From assembly GCA_040882505.1 (NCBI GenBank), contig JBBEBE010000013.1, positions 62,001-126,000 on the forward strand: a DNA stretch of 64,000 bases. Reading direction: 5' to 3'. Below the pieces are notes generated by a model. That model saw nothing but the letters and a program-made list of their open reading frames with translations. It made no database searches and was not told the origin of the DNA. This DNA comes from JBBEBE01 sp040882505. Lineage in GTDB: Bacteria > Bacteroidota > Rhodothermia > Balneolales > Balneolaceae. This document shows, piece by piece, positions 45,652 to 55,758 of this stretch (positions within the stretch are counted from its first letter, which is position 1; every line of letters starts with the position of its first letter). A program made the translations under genes and the position numbers.

Positions 45652-47271
45652 TTATCGCTTCAGATTCACAGCTTCCATCAACATCTCGTCAGAGGTCGTG
45701 ATGATTCTTGCACTCGATTGATAGGCTCGTTGCGAGGTAATCATCTCGGTAAACTCCTGTGCCAAATCGACATTTGAGGCCTCCAGGAAGCCTGAATTCA
45801 CACTGGTATCGGCAAAGCTTCCAGCTCGGTCGATGTAGGTTTCGCCGGCTGCAGACGTGGCCACGAACAGACCGTTTCCAACGGTTTCAAGACCGTTTTC
45901 ATTCTGTACTTCACCCAGTGCAATCTGTGCCAAAACCTGGCCCTGACCGTTGTCATAGATCCCTTCAATCTGGCCCTCGCTGTCGATCACAATATCGACC
46001 AAACGTCCCTGACTGTATCCGTCCTGCTTGATGATCTTTGCGCTGTCACTACCGGAGTATTGTGTGAATTGGCTGCCGAGCGCCGTATCTCCCAGACGCA
46101 TTCCGAACGTGACCGTACTCGCTCCTCCTCCAGGCTCGAAGGTGATATGCTGCACGGGGTCGGTGGTCAGTTGACCTACAGAGTCGAACTCCAGGGGTCC
46201 GGTTCCCCCCCCGGTAATTTTCTCCCCGTCCAGAAAACGGGCATCGAAACTCCACTCATTGGCGCTGGTTTGCGTAAAATTCAGCATCAATGAGTGGGCG
46301 CGTCCCAAATTATCATACACCGTGGTGCTCATGGACTTCGATCCGGTCACACCATTTGTCGTTACCTGAAATTGCGGGAAATTCACATCCCCGGTCCCGG
46401 TCACAGCGATATCCGTGATGTTCAGATCGCTCTCTCCACTCTGTTGTGAGTGAACCATCAGCAACCCGTCAACCAACACCATCGTCGCTTCACCGGCTAC
46501 GGCTCCGTTGACCGTATCAATCAGATCCTGCATCGTATCTCCTGCAGCATAGGTGTGAGACACCGTCTGTGCAGTCCCGTCATTGTCTACGATATCGAAA
46601 TCGATCGTATCTCCTGCAACCAACGGATCCACAACCTGTGCAAGATCACTGATCTCCGTATCGTAATCAGCGGTTGCCCCGCCAGGATGGGTGAGCGCAT
46701 TTTGCGCCTGCAGCGACTGAAACGTACTGGTGTTGGCATCCAGGTTTCCTGCCATGGTTACCATCTCTGTCTGCTTCGGCTCCAACGAATTGTCCGGATC
46801 GACCCGGATCGATTCGAAGTTTTCCCCACTCAGGATGGTTCCACCCCGTTTCGCATTGTATCCCTGTACTTCCCGCCCACCAGGATCGACCAAAAAACCT
46901 TGTTTGTTGAAAACAAAGTTGCCGGCACGAGTCAAAAACTGCCCTCCTTCACCTTGTACGACGAAAAACCCTTTTCCTTCGATTCCAAGATCCGTATCAA
47001 TTCCAGTGGTTTTCATGGTTCCCTGACCGAAATCGCGATCAATGGATGAAACTTTGACACCCAGTCCCACTTGATTGCTCATCTGTGGAACAGAATCCCC
47101 GGCGCCACTGGCTCGACCCATTCGTTGATTGATCATCTCGGCGAATGACACTCGAGAAGATTTGAATCCGGTTGTTTCCACATTGGCAATATTGTTGCCG
47201 ATTACATCCATCTTGGACTGCTGGGCCCGAAGACCGCTCACTCCTGAATTCATCGATTTGATCAATGACAT
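45652..47271 (-). CDS. flgE: Flagellar hook protein FlgE
   Basis: 539 residues. N-terminus SLIKSMNSGVSGLRAQQSKM with NNIANVETTGFKSSRVSFAE; centre LGIEGKGFFVVQGEGGQFLT; C-terminus LAQEFTEMITSQRAYQSSAR. Start at ATG 47271 because GGAGG lies 6 bases upstream; the ATG 15 codons further up lacks this. It ends the flgB-flgE operon, with about 134 bases before motA. Confidence 0.95.
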   Translation of the reverse strand: MSLIKSMNSGVSGLRAQQSKMDVIGNNIANVETTGFKSSRVSFAEMINQRMGRASGAGDSVPQMSNQVGLGVKVSSIDRDFGQGTMKTTGIDTDLGIEGKGFFVVQGEGGQFLTRAGNFVFNKQGFLVDPGGREVQGYNAKRGGTILSGENFESIRVDPDNSLEPKQTEMVTMAGNLDANTSTFQSLQAQNALTHPGGATADYDTEISDLAQVVDPLVAGDTIDFDIVDNDGTAQTVSHTYAAGDTMQDLIDTVNGAVAGEATMVLVDGLLMVHSQQSGESDLNITDIAVTGTGDVNFPQFQVTTNGVTGSKSMSTTVYDNLGRAHSLMLNFTQTSANEWSFDARFLDGEKITGGGTGPLEFDSVGQLTTDPVQHITFEPGGGASTVTFGMRLGDTALGSQFTQYSGSDSAKIIKQDGYSQGRLVDIVIDSEGQIEGIYDNGQGQVLAQIALGEVQNENGLETVGNGLFVATSAAGETYIDRAGSFADTSVNSGFLEASNVDLAQEFTEMITSQRAYQSSARIITTSDEMLMEAVNLKR

Positions 47272-47284
47272 ATCACTCCTCCGT

Positions 47285-47965
47285 TTATTGGTTGCTTTCG
47301 CCGATTTCCATGACATCCGAAATGGGCAGATCCAGCTGCCCGACTCGTAACGTTACACCTTGATCTCCGAACCGTACCCGTTCGACAATACCCTCCAGAA
47401 AAGGCGTTGCCTGGATGGACTCCTCTCCATTGGCAGCTTCAATGGATATCTGATACGTGCCTTCTCCCAGTCGGGCGCCTCCGTCATTAAGTCCGTCCCA
47501 CGTCCAGTCATGAACTCCCGCTGGAAGGGACCCTAAAGACGTACGTCGTAGCTCGGCACCACTGCCGCTCCGAACAACCACGTCTACCTCCGTCGCAGCA
47601 TTCGCCAGTTCAAACCGAATATCTGCGTCCCCGCTTGGTTCGAGCCATACCTGCTCGCTCATCGCACGAATTTCCCTGCCGGCCAGACTCGCCGAAAGTG
47701 AATTGTTCAGGCCGGCACTCATCATCTCTTGATTCTCACTCAGTTTTGACAATCCGTCATTTACCTGAATCAGTTGCTCTACTGAATTGAACTGAGCAAG
47801 CTGTGCAGCAAACTCGGCTCCTTCCAGCGGATTGATCGGATCCTGGTTCTTCATCTGGGCAACCAAGAGTTGCAGAAACTCCTGTTGTCCCAAATTTGCA
47901 TGTTCACCCATCTTCTGGCTGTCACCTACTGTCGCCCCGGAACCAAAAAGTCCATTGATCTCCAT
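47285..47965 (-). CDS. flgD: Hook capping/scaffold protein FlgD
   Basis: About 226 residues. Family core LGQQEFLQLLVAQMKNQDPI followed by GAEFAAQLAQFNSVEQL, then the FlgD Ig-like C-terminal part (GVHDWTWDGLNDGGARLGEG). ATG 47965 follows GGAGGAGAG; upstream in-frame ATGs lie inside fliK. Precedes flgE, as in most systems. Confidence 0.93.
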   Translation of the reverse strand: MEINGLFGSGATVGDSQKMGEHANLGQQEFLQLLVAQMKNQDPINPLEGAEFAAQLAQFNSVEQLIQVNDGLSKLSENQEMMSAGLNNSLSASLAGREIRAMSEQVWLEPSGDADIRFELANAATEVDVVVRSGSGAELRRTSLGSLPAGVHDWTWDGLNDGGARLGEGTYQISIEAANGEESIQATPFLEGIVERVRFGDQGVTLRVGQLDLPISDVMEIGESNQ

Positions 47966-47975
47966 CTCTCCTCCT

Positions 47976-49868
47976 TTATCCTGTCCACTCCATACGATTA
48001 TACCCGAATGACCGTATCCGGGCGTGATTTTCCGTGGTCTCGTCAACAGGGTCATTCCCGCTCCCTGAAGGCGATGACTGTGATGACGTTGCCCCTTTTT
48101 GTTCAATCCAGTCATCAAACGTTGATTGACCGGAATCCTCCCCTTGGTCCAGCTGAAGATCAATCTCCAACCCACACTCCTTCTCAAGATGCTGCCGAAT
48201 CTCCTGCTGATGCTCGACCAACAGACGATTCAGCTCCGGGTTTGAACTTTGCAGTTTCAATTGAAGGACCCCGCCGTCGCGACGAGCCATCAAATTCAAC
48301 TTCTGCCCATCATCGAGAGTCAATTGGTGTTTTTGCCAAGACCCTTGCTGAGTCGGATCCCCTGACGTAACCCGTGAAACTCCACGCGTCAACGATGGCA
48401 GGATGTGCCGTCGCAACTCAAGATTGGCAACCGGCATTTGATCCAGTCGCATCGAAGCCCGTGCATGTTGGTTCAGTCCCCGAATTTCGACCCACTCCCG
48501 GATGAATTCTTTCTGAGGGTGCGAATCCTCGATGGTCTCCACCTGATCGAGCGATTCACTCACGCCAAACCGGACCCACTCCGGTTTTGAACCGCTCATT
48601 CCGGTCTCTTCATTCGCTGACAGTTTCCCGGAAAATGCTCCCGGGGCCGATGCCCGATTTCCGTCCGAATCCTCCGCATCTTGTTCCAGTCGGGAGAGAT
48701 GCGCTTCCATGCGCTCATTTGACGCAGCTTCCATCTGACGCTCTTGCTTTCGAAGAAGCAATCGCTCCAACGCCTCTTTTGTCGATTTCAGGGAACGACT
48801 TGCTTGTTCCGTCTGCTCTGCCGATTTGCCGACGGGTCCAGCATCGACCGACCGTGACTCCGACTCTACAAGGCCTGCAACCTTCCCGGAATCAGGCACT
48901 CCTTCCATTCGAGGTTGATTCTCCCCGATTGTCGATCTCTCCCCGACCCGACGAGATTCCTCACCGTTTTCACCTTCGCTGAGAATCTCCCCGGATGGCG
49001 CGTCCAATCGATCCCCTGTTACCCTCTCGTCGATGGACGTCCCCGATCGACCTTGATCCCTGTCTGTATCATTCAACATCCGACCACCGGATGTTGAATT
49101 CGAATCATCGCGAAGACGCCCTGTCGGTTCCGTTTCCTGCGGCGAATTCCCGCCTGCACTCGGAATCGACGGTTCTTTGCTCTCGGTTCGGGAATCTTCC
49201 TCGGTACTCACTTCCGGTTCATCGACTCGTTCCATCGCTACTGGATCTGATTCATCTGTAATGGATAGCTCATGTACCCATTGGTCCGGCTCTGAATCTG
49301 CTTCATGCGCGCCCGAGTCACGACCGATCTCTCCGGGGTTCGCACTCTCTTTCGCTTCTGTTTGCTCTCCATCCTCCCGGGTCACCGCACGACCCGGCTC
49401 CTCCGATTCGGTGTCTTCTGTCACATCAAGCGTTGACTCCCCGAACTCCGGTTGGATCGTACCATTCTCAGGGTCCGAATCTTTTTGGTTTTGCACGGCG
49501 TCTTGGTTTTGCACGGCGTCGTTCGACTCCTTCGGTTCGTCTGAATTCGATTCGGATCGAATCTTGCTCTCGGCCACATTCTCTTTCTCGGCCAGCTCTT
49601 TTTCACGCACATCCCGGAGTTCGTCTTTGCGCGCTTGCTGTTTTTCGATTCGCTCCTCCATGTCGTTACGAGCACGACTCTCTTTTCCCACGGGATGTTC
49701 CCGTCTTTCCAAATGGCGCTGTCGATCCAAATCCCTGCCCGATGAATCCTCCTTCAGAGACCTCAACATCTGGTTAAACGTGTCGTTTCTTCCCGAATCC
49801 GGTGAGGATCGAGTCGACCGTATCTCCGCAGATGTGGTGGAATGAGTAAAAAGTGTCCGTTCTACCAT
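47976..49868 (-). CDS. fliK: Hook-length control protein FliK
   Basis: 630 residues, longer than the ~400 of enterics. The first ~440 residues are a very hydrophilic, acidic, Glu/Asp/Ser/Arg-rich region expected to be disordered, consistent with a molecular ruler. The C-terminal region holds the FliK_C-like substrate-switch domain: HQLTLDDGQKLNLMARRDGG followed by LQLKLQSSNPELNRLLVEHQ. An 18-bp tandem duplication lies in the disordered part. It sits between the motE-like gene and flgD. Confidence 0.85.
   Translation of the reverse strand: MVERTLFTHSTTSAEIRSTRSSPDSGRNDTFNQMLRSLKEDSSGRDLDRQRHLERREHPVGKESRARNDMEERIEKQQARKDELRDVREKELAEKENVAESKIRSESNSDEPKESNDAVQNQDAVQNQKDSDPENGTIQPEFGESTLDVTEDTESEEPGRAVTREDGEQTEAKESANPGEIGRDSGAHEADSEPDQWVHELSITDESDPVAMERVDEPEVSTEEDSRTESKEPSIPSAGGNSPQETEPTGRLRDDSNSTSGGRMLNDTDRDQGRSGTSIDERVTGDRLDAPSGEILSEGENGEESRRVGERSTIGENQPRMEGVPDSGKVAGLVESESRSVDAGPVGKSAEQTEQASRSLKSTKEALERLLLRKQERQMEAASNERMEAHLSRLEQDAEDSDGNRASAPGAFSGKLSANEETGMSGSKPEWVRFGVSESLDQVETIEDSHPQKEFIREWVEIRGLNQHARASMRLDQMPVANLELRRHILPSLTRGVSRVTSGDPTQQGSWQKHQLTLDDGQKLNLMARRDGGVLQLKLQSSNPELNRLLVEHQQEIRQHLEKECGLEIDLQLDQGEDSGQSTFDDWIEQKGATSSQSSPSGSGNDPVDETTENHARIRSFGYNRMEWTG
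49485..49520. repeat. Perfect 18-bp tandem duplication in fliK
   Basis: Two identical adjacent 18-base units (49485-49502 and 49503-49520) in fliK, encoding the duplicated hexapeptide seen as DAVQNQ DAVQNQ. In-frame, so it changes protein length by six residues only. Confidence 0.9.
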
Positions 49869-49870
49869 AT

Positions 49871-50449
49871 CTACATGACCTCCGTAATCAACTGAGCAGA
49901 TCGGTCCGTGCTTAACGAACGAAGAATCTTTTCCCGCTGCATATTTCCTGCCTCCTTGTAGATTCGAATCAGTTGGTCTTGATTGAGTCGATCCAAAATC
50001 GGTCCCATTTCTCGTTCATCCAGATTCAACAAACTCTTGATTCGCTGCGCAAATGCTTCACCGGCCTCTTCCGTGGGGCCTGCTTCGGCAACGACTGGAG
50101 TGCTCCCGCTACTGTCCGGGGCAAGGTTCGACTCCAATCGTCGAACATCCTCTTTCAGTAATCGATTCTCCTCTTCCAGCGAATCGATTTGAGCAATAAA
50201 ATGAAGTTCACGTTCGATCTGTTCTTGTCTGGAAAACGTTCGGGTCGATCCTGCAAACTCTTCCAAATCTCCCTCGTCGCTGATCAAAATCGTCTCCTCC
50301 GTCACTGTGTCACCAACGTGATTCCCGTTCTCCAGGGAAGGGTTCACGACGTCCGGGTTCAGCCAGGGGTAGGCAAACCAAAACCCGGCCAACATGGCGA
50401 TAAACACCAGTGGAAGGATGATCAACCATCGAATCCAATCTCTCATCAA
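49871..50449 (-). CDS. MotE-like protein (YlxF position)
   Basis: 192 residues: N-terminal membrane helix (WIRWLIILPLVFIAMLAGFW), acidic linker, coiled coil (SLEEENRLLKEDVRRLESNL) and a C-terminal helical domain resembling the MgtE-N/MotE fold (QRIKSLLNLDEREMGPILDR and REKILRSLSTDRSAQLITEV). It lies between fliJ and fliK, the place of ylxF in Bacillus and of motE-like genes elsewhere. MotE proteins chaperone the stator or MotC in some bacteria; that role here is inference. Confidence 0.65.
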   Translation of the reverse strand: MMRDWIRWLIILPLVFIAMLAGFWFAYPWLNPDVVNPSLENGNHVGDTVTEETILISDEGDLEEFAGSTRTFSRQEQIERELHFIAQIDSLEEENRLLKEDVRRLESNLAPDSSGSTPVVAEAGPTEEAGEAFAQRIKSLLNLDEREMGPILDRLNQDQLIRIYKEAGNMQREKILRSLSTDRSAQLITEVM

Positions 50450-50489
50450 CTTTTGATTACTACGTATTCTTGTTCCAATTCCGTATGCA

Positions 50490-50921
50490 TCACAACGAAG
50501 TCGACATCACGCGTGCAGCGACTTCATCCAACCCCTTCTGTTCCTGCTGTTCCTCTTCATACTGGTATGCTTCCTGCTGGCGGTCCCGAAGATTTTCCAG
50601 TACACGACGTCGCCGGTTGGCATCTGTCAAACGCGCCTGTTCCGTTGCAACCCGTATCTCCTGGGTTTCCAAACTGCGATCCAACTCGATCATCTTCTGA
50701 CGCATCTCCTCACCATACGCATGCACTCGCTGCAGGTCCTGAATGCGTCCCATCCGGCCGGAATCAGCCTCCATCAACCCCTCTGCAAGTCGCGACCGAA
50801 CCTGTTCCCGCAACCGCACCATATCGTATCGTCGACCCACTTCACGAGACAATGCCTGCTTCCGAAGGGTCTCTTCGTGCGATCGGACCTTCAATACCGG
50901 TTCCAGTGAGAATCTGAACAT
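50490..50921 (-). CDS. fliJ: Flagellar export chaperone-escort FliJ
   Basis: 143 residues, continuous coiled coil, starting FRFSLEPVLKVRSHEETLRK, a typical FliJ N-terminus. It is the central stalk of the FliI ATPase ring. ATG 50921 follows AAGGAG and is 3 bases after the fliI stop. Confidence 0.88.
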   Translation of the reverse strand: MFRFSLEPVLKVRSHEETLRKQALSREVGRRYDMVRLREQVRSRLAEGLMEADSGRMGRIQDLQRVHAYGEEMRQKMIELDRSLETQEIRVATEQARLTDANRRRRVLENLRDRQQEAYQYEEEQQEQKGLDEVAARVMSTSL

Positions 50922-50923
50922 GA

Positions 50924-52339
50924 TCACTCCTTCGTCGATTTCTGTGATGTCCCGGCAGTCGGTGATGACTGGCCCGGATCGGGCCTGTTCTCCTCCGTTC
51001 CGAGAATCGACTCCAGCTTCTGCCAAAAGTCGAGTGAACTCTCTTCACTCATGTCCTGTATCAAAAATGATTCCAACTCCGGCATTTTCCGGATGGAAAG
51101 GTCCACTTTCTTGCTACTCCCCTGAACATAGGCTCCGATCTGGATCAACTCTTCGGCCTCCCGATAGGCCGCCAACAACTCCCTCGCACGCATCGAAAGT
51201 CGTCGCTGTTTTTCCGTAACGACCTTCGGCATCACCCTGGAAACACTTTCGAGGACGTCTACTGCAGGGAAGTGATTTCGGTGAGCCAACCGCCTTGAAA
51301 GCACGATATGACCGTCCAAAATGGATCGGACGGCATCCGCAATCGGTTCATTCATGTCGTCTTGATCGACCAACACCGTATAGATGGCCGTCATACTTCC
51401 CTTGTCGGTTCGACCCGGCCGCTCCAGAAGTTTCGGCAACATGGCGAAGACGCTTGGGGTGTACCCTTTGGTCGTCGGAGGTTCTCCGGATGCCAGTCCA
51501 ATTTCTCGTTGAGCCATTGCCACACGTGTCACCGAATCCATCATCAACAGGACATCTTTTCCTTGGTCGCGGAAATATTCCGCAATGGCCGTCGCTGTAT
51601 ATGCCCCGCGAATTCGACTCATCGCTGCCTGGTCAGAAGTAACCGAAACCACCACGGACCGTGCCGCTCCCTCTTCACTGAGAGTTTCCTGAATAAACTC
51701 CTGCACCTCTCGGCCTCGCTCTCCGATGAGTGCAATCACATTGACCTCTGCGCTGGAATTTTGTGCAATCATACCCATCAGGACACTTTTGCCGACACCG
51801 GACCCTGCAAACAGTCCGATCCGCTGCCCGCGGCCCATGGAATTGAGGGCATCCAGCGATCGAATTCCGGTTCGAAACGGCTCCTTGATCGGCAACCGGT
51901 CAAACGGAGAGGGGGGATCTCGATGAATTCGTGCCCGTTTGCAGCAGAAGATTCCCGTTTTTCCGTCAATTGGAACTCCTTCTTCATTTACCACTCGCCC
52001 CAACATCTCCTCACCGACCGGTATGGAATGTGTCTGCCCCGTCCGTGTCACACGACAACCGATCCGCAAGCCATTCACCGGCTGATACGGCATCAGAAGT
52101 GCACGCTCCTCTCGAAGACCGACCACTTCGGCTTGAATGTCATTCCCGGATACATCTTCAATCTGATAGAGTTCACCGACACGCGCCTCCAGTCCGGTAC
52201 ATTCGATGAGCATACCGATGACCGACGCCACTTTTCCATACCGACGAGGGGCAACCGTCGTCTCCTCGAGCAACGCCCGTATCGAACCCATTCGGCTTTC
52301 GAGTCGTGAAAAAGCTGTATCCGTTGTGAGATCAGACAT
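50924..52339 (-). CDS. fliI: Flagellum-specific ATPase FliI
   Basis: 471 residues. F1-beta-like ATPase energising export: P-loop GSGVGKS near 180, VIALIGERGREVQEF, Walker B VLLMMDSVTRVAMAQREIG, and the family block GEPPTTKGYTPSVFAMLPKL. Start shares one base with the fliH stop (TAATG). Two closely spaced Cys at the end of the beta-barrel (FCCKRARIHRDPP) are unusual. Confidence 0.96.
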   Translation of the reverse strand: MSDLTTDTAFSRLESRMGSIRALLEETTVAPRRYGKVASVIGMLIECTGLEARVGELYQIEDVSGNDIQAEVVGLREERALLMPYQPVNGLRIGCRVTRTGQTHSIPVGEEMLGRVVNEEGVPIDGKTGIFCCKRARIHRDPPSPFDRLPIKEPFRTGIRSLDALNSMGRGQRIGLFAGSGVGKSVLMGMIAQNSSAEVNVIALIGERGREVQEFIQETLSEEGAARSVVVSVTSDQAAMSRIRGAYTATAIAEYFRDQGKDVLLMMDSVTRVAMAQREIGLASGEPPTTKGYTPSVFAMLPKLLERPGRTDKGSMTAIYTVLVDQDDMNEPIADAVRSILDGHIVLSRRLAHRNHFPAVDVLESVSRVMPKVVTEKQRRLSMRARELLAAYREAEELIQIGAYVQGSSKKVDLSIRKMPELESFLIQDMSEESSLDFWQKLESILGTEENRPDPGQSSPTAGTSQKSTKE

Positions 52340-53019
52340 TATCTCCCGGTAGTCAATGACTGTTTGAGTTCGTCAAGCAGCTCTCGGTAGGTTGCAACCA
52401 GAACCTCCTTTCGCGTCTCGACCCGATACTCTCCCCGCCGATAGTCCTCGTCCGTCTCCAACCGCAGCAGATCCATCAGCCCCGTCTCCTTCACCAGATC
52501 CGCAATCGGTTCCAAATCTTCGGGATGAACCACCAAAACAGGTCCGGTCCGGTCCTGCAACTGATTCACCATCCGGTCAAGCGAGATGTTCATTTGTTTC
52601 CGGAAATCGGGATTCTGAACGTGCTCGTCGATTACTTTTTCGGCCAGAGCAAAGGAGAGATCGACCAACTGATCCTCCAACACTCTCCAACGTTCGATGG
52701 ACGCCTCTTCCGCTTCAGATGCCCCTTGACGAATCTCCTCCAGTGCAGGTTGCAATCGCTTCTTCTCCTCGGCCACACCCTGTTTTCGACCCTCCCGAAG
52801 GCCCAATTGATAGGATTCGGTCCGTATTTTCTCGAGTCGGTCTTCCCATTCACGCTCTCGCTCCCTAAGTCTTTCGACCTCCTCTTCACGCCTTTTGGAA
52901 CCGGACAGTTCTCCGTTGTGCTCCTCGAAGATCATCTTGTAATCAAGTCTGGAATGATCCGAATCGGACCATTGAATCCGGTCGGAATCAAGAATATGTG
53001 CTGCCCGATCTTTGTCCAT
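52339..53019 (-). CDS. fliH: Flagellar assembly protein FliH
   Basis: 226 residues: basic/acidic coiled-coil N-terminal two-thirds (RREEEVERLREREREWEDRL) and a C-terminal FliH/SctL-like domain (LSFALAEKVIDEHVQNPDFR, VHPEDLEPI, DEDYRRGEYRVET). Regulates FliI and links it to FliN. One base after the fliG stop. Confidence 0.88.
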   Translation of the reverse strand: MDKDRAAHILDSDRIQWSDSDHSRLDYKMIFEEHNGELSGSKRREEEVERLREREREWEDRLEKIRTESYQLGLREGRKQGVAEEKKRLQPALEEIRQGASEAEEASIERWRVLEDQLVDLSFALAEKVIDEHVQNPDFRKQMNISLDRMVNQLQDRTGPVLVVHPEDLEPIADLVKETGLMDLLRLETDEDYRRGEYRVETRKEVLVATYRELLDELKQSLTTGR

Positions 53020-54069
53020 CTACTCGACAACCTCCACGTCGGCACCTTTCCGGATGACAATTTGACCATCCTCTTCCAGCTCCTTGATCTTCCGGATGAT
53101 CCGCTGTTGTGCCTCCTTGACCTCCTTGACCGGCACCGGTCCGAGAGCCGCCATATCTTCACCCAACATGTCGGATGCACGTGTAGACATGTTGAAGGTA
53201 AATTTGTTCAACAGGTCGTCGTATACCCCTTTGAGACCCATCACCAAATCGTTCCAATCCAGTTCGCCAACGACCAGTTGCAGGGTCCGATCGTCGAACG
53301 TTCCAATGTCTTCGAACAGGAACATCTTCTCTTTGATGTCCTCTGCCATTTGCGGGTCCCGTTCTTCGATCTCGTCAAGAACATTCTTCTCGACTGCCAT
53401 ATCCGCTTCGTTCAAAATCTGGGCCACCGTTTGAGTGCCACTTCTCACTTGATCACCCAAGGCATCCATGCCGCCCATCTGCTCTTTGATCACTCCCTCG
53501 ATCTCATGTACAACCTCGGACGTAATTTTATCCATGGCAGCCAATCGATAGATCACATCTGCCTGAAATTCAGGCTCCAGATGATCCAGTATTTCGGCAA
53601 TACGTTCGACCCGAAGCTGCGAAAAGATGAGTGCTGCCACCTGTGGGTGCTCGTTCTGAATAAAATTGGCGATCTGCTGGACCTTGTTCTCTTGAAACTG
53701 CTCGAAGACCGTCAGTTCGGTATTCTCTTTGAGAATGCGCATGACCTTGTCGATGTCAATCTTGCTACCGAGCAAACCCAGAAGTTCTCGCGCTTTATCG
53801 TACCCCCCCTCCAACGTATAGTTTCGTGCAACCATGGCATGGTAGTACTCTTTGAGTACTCCGAATACCACGTCGGAATCGACGTTCCGCATGTTGGCGA
53901 TCTCGAGTGTAATCGCCTCCACCTCCTGCTCGGTCAATGTCCTCAGGATGTCCGCGGCAGGTCGGGTTCCAAGTGTAACCATCAGGACTGCTGCTTTCTG
54001 GATTCCATTCAAAGAGTTCAGGTCACTGTAGGTGACGGGCGCCCTTCGTTTCGCCTGAATTTGTGCCAT
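53020..54069 (-). CDS. fliG: Flagellar motor switch protein FliG
   Basis: 349 residues. N-terminal domain for FliF binding (SLNGIQKAAVLMVTLGTRPA), middle domain (EHPQVAALIFSQLRVERIAE, the EHPQ motif), and C-terminal torque domain (FEDIGTFDDRTLQLVVGELD, MSTRASDMLGEDMAALGPVP). Start at ATG 54069, five bases after fliF; upstream ATG 54171 would lie inside fliF. Confidence 0.96.
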   Translation of the reverse strand: MAQIQAKRRAPVTYSDLNSLNGIQKAAVLMVTLGTRPAADILRTLTEQEVEAITLEIANMRNVDSDVVFGVLKEYYHAMVARNYTLEGGYDKARELLGLLGSKIDIDKVMRILKENTELTVFEQFQENKVQQIANFIQNEHPQVAALIFSQLRVERIAEILDHLEPEFQADVIYRLAAMDKITSEVVHEIEGVIKEQMGGMDALGDQVRSGTQTVAQILNEADMAVEKNVLDEIEERDPQMAEDIKEKMFLFEDIGTFDDRTLQLVVGELDWNDLVMGLKGVYDDLLNKFTFNMSTRASDMLGEDMAALGPVPVKEVKEAQQRIIRKIKELEEDGQIVIRKGADVEVVE

Positions 54070-54073
54070 CCTG

Positions 54074-55711
54074 TTACCCCTTGTCCGATGCCATGAGTGC
54101 CCGAACCACTTGAGCGGCTTCGGCCGGTTTCCCTTCGGCAAACTCCTTGATCTCGTCAAGCACTTGATCATTCAATTCAAGTTGCTTGCGCGCACGAAGA
54201 CTCAGCTTGTTGCTCACAAACTCATCCATATCAATTTCTCTCGTCACCGGTTTATCCTCCTCGACCCAATCGACGTGTTCCACCTCCTCTGATTCTCTTA
54301 ATGAGGCCGGTACAAGAGCCCCCGGATTCTGATCGAATCGATTTCGGAAGGATCGAACCAGCCAAAGAAGTATGCCGAATGTGAACAGTATGAGTACCCA
54401 ACGCATGGTCTCTTGTGGCGGGAAGTAGGCACCGGGAGTCCACGGGGACGAATCCATTTGCGGGTCGAAAAACTGAATTTGTGTCATCGCAAGTTCATCC
54501 CCGCGTACAGCCTGAATCCCCAGTGCAAGTCGAACGATCTCGTGCAGCTCCCGAAGTTCTTGATCGCTGTATGGTTCGTCGACCCACGTTGTCTCCCCAT
54601 TCGGTCCCGTTTGCGGTGTCTGTTTGAAGTTGAGCAGTACCGAAGCATTCAGATGTTTGATCTCACCTTGTGCCTGCTCCACCACCTCCCGGGTTCGGCT
54701 TACATCATAATTCCGCACATCCGACAGGACTTCGCTGTCATCATTTCCGGTAATCACTGTCTGCCCCCGGTCGGCCAAGGGTGTAAAATCGTCAAATGGA
54801 ACCTGCTCGCGCTGCTCCTGATTGCGTGTGTCTGCATGCCGCTCTTCCGAGATGACCACCCGACTTTCGGGATCGATCAACTCTGATTCCCGAACCGTTC
54901 GGTCAAAGTCATGCTCCACGCTTACCCGAAGTACACTGTTCCCGGGACCGAGTACACGATCCAGCATACTCTGTCCCTGTTCACGCAAATAATCCTCGGT
55001 TTGGCGGCGAGCTTTCATCTGCATGGATCCGGATGCAATTTCTGTGTGACTCTCCAACTCGTCCGTCAACCGATTTCCATTCTGATCCAGTACGGTAATC
55101 TGGTCCACTTCCAACCCCTCGACACTCCCCGAAACCAGCGAGGCAATTCCCTCAACTTGCTGCGGACGAAGCGTTCTTCCTCTGCGAAGTTTAAGCAGAA
55201 CGGATGCGGATGCCTCCACACTCGCCTCTCGAAACGGTCGCCGCTCGGGCAGCACCAAATGCACTCGACTCGATTCGACTTGCTCCAGCGTGTTGATCGA
55301 TCGGGAAAGTTCCCCTTCCATGGCTCGTTTATTGTTCACCTGCTGCATGAAATCCGTCATGCCCAGAGCGTTTTCATCAAACAGCTCATATCCACGCACA
55401 TCCGCTTCACCAAACCCCTCCGATGCCATCAGAAGACGCATCTCGTGTACCTGACTACTCTGTACATGAATCGACCGCCCTCCATTCTCCAACCGGTAGG
55501 CGACACCTTGTTCTTCGAGTGTCTGGACCATCCGGTGTGCCACATCCGGCTCGACCGACCCATACAGGAGTGCATAATCGGGTTTCAGAACCCAATAAAA
55601 GAGTGTTCCAATCATGACAAGAACCAACAGGGAGATTCCTCCCATCAGGACACGTTGTGCCATGGGCAGAGGGCCCAAAAATTCCTGTACCGATTCTCCG
55701 ATCTGTTTCAT
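54074..55711 (-). CDS. fliF: MS-ring protein FliF
   Basis: 545 residues. First membrane helix near 19-38 (VLMGGISLLVLVMIGTLFYW), the YscJ-type ring-building domains (EQGVAYRLENGGRSIHVQSS; LSRSINTLEQVESSRVHLVL), beta-collar region, second membrane helix near 433-452, and a C-terminal acidic helix binding FliG (DEFVSNKLSLRARKQLELND). Base of the flagellum in the inner membrane. Confidence 0.96.
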   Translation of the reverse strand: MKQIGESVQEFLGPLPMAQRVLMGGISLLVLVMIGTLFYWVLKPDYALLYGSVEPDVAHRMVQTLEEQGVAYRLENGGRSIHVQSSQVHEMRLLMASEGFGEADVRGYELFDENALGMTDFMQQVNNKRAMEGELSRSINTLEQVESSRVHLVLPERRPFREASVEASASVLLKLRRGRTLRPQQVEGIASLVSGSVEGLEVDQITVLDQNGNRLTDELESHTEIASGSMQMKARRQTEDYLREQGQSMLDRVLGPGNSVLRVSVEHDFDRTVRESELIDPESRVVISEERHADTRNQEQREQVPFDDFTPLADRGQTVITGNDDSEVLSDVRNYDVSRTREVVEQAQGEIKHLNASVLLNFKQTPQTGPNGETTWVDEPYSDQELRELHEIVRLALGIQAVRGDELAMTQIQFFDPQMDSSPWTPGAYFPPQETMRWVLILFTFGILLWLVRSFRNRFDQNPGALVPASLRESEEVEHVDWVEEDKPVTREIDMDEFVSNKLSLRARKQLELNDQVLDEIKEFAEGKPAEAAQVVRALMASDKG

Positions 55712-55758
55712 CTATCTTTTTTGATTCACTGGAATCTACCCGACCCGACAATCTTCGG

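Noticed and set aside
52525..54096. 523-codon plus-strand frame opposite fliG and fliH
   Set aside because: Antisense to two clear flagellar genes; translation is Leu/His/Phe-rich and has no recognisable motif.
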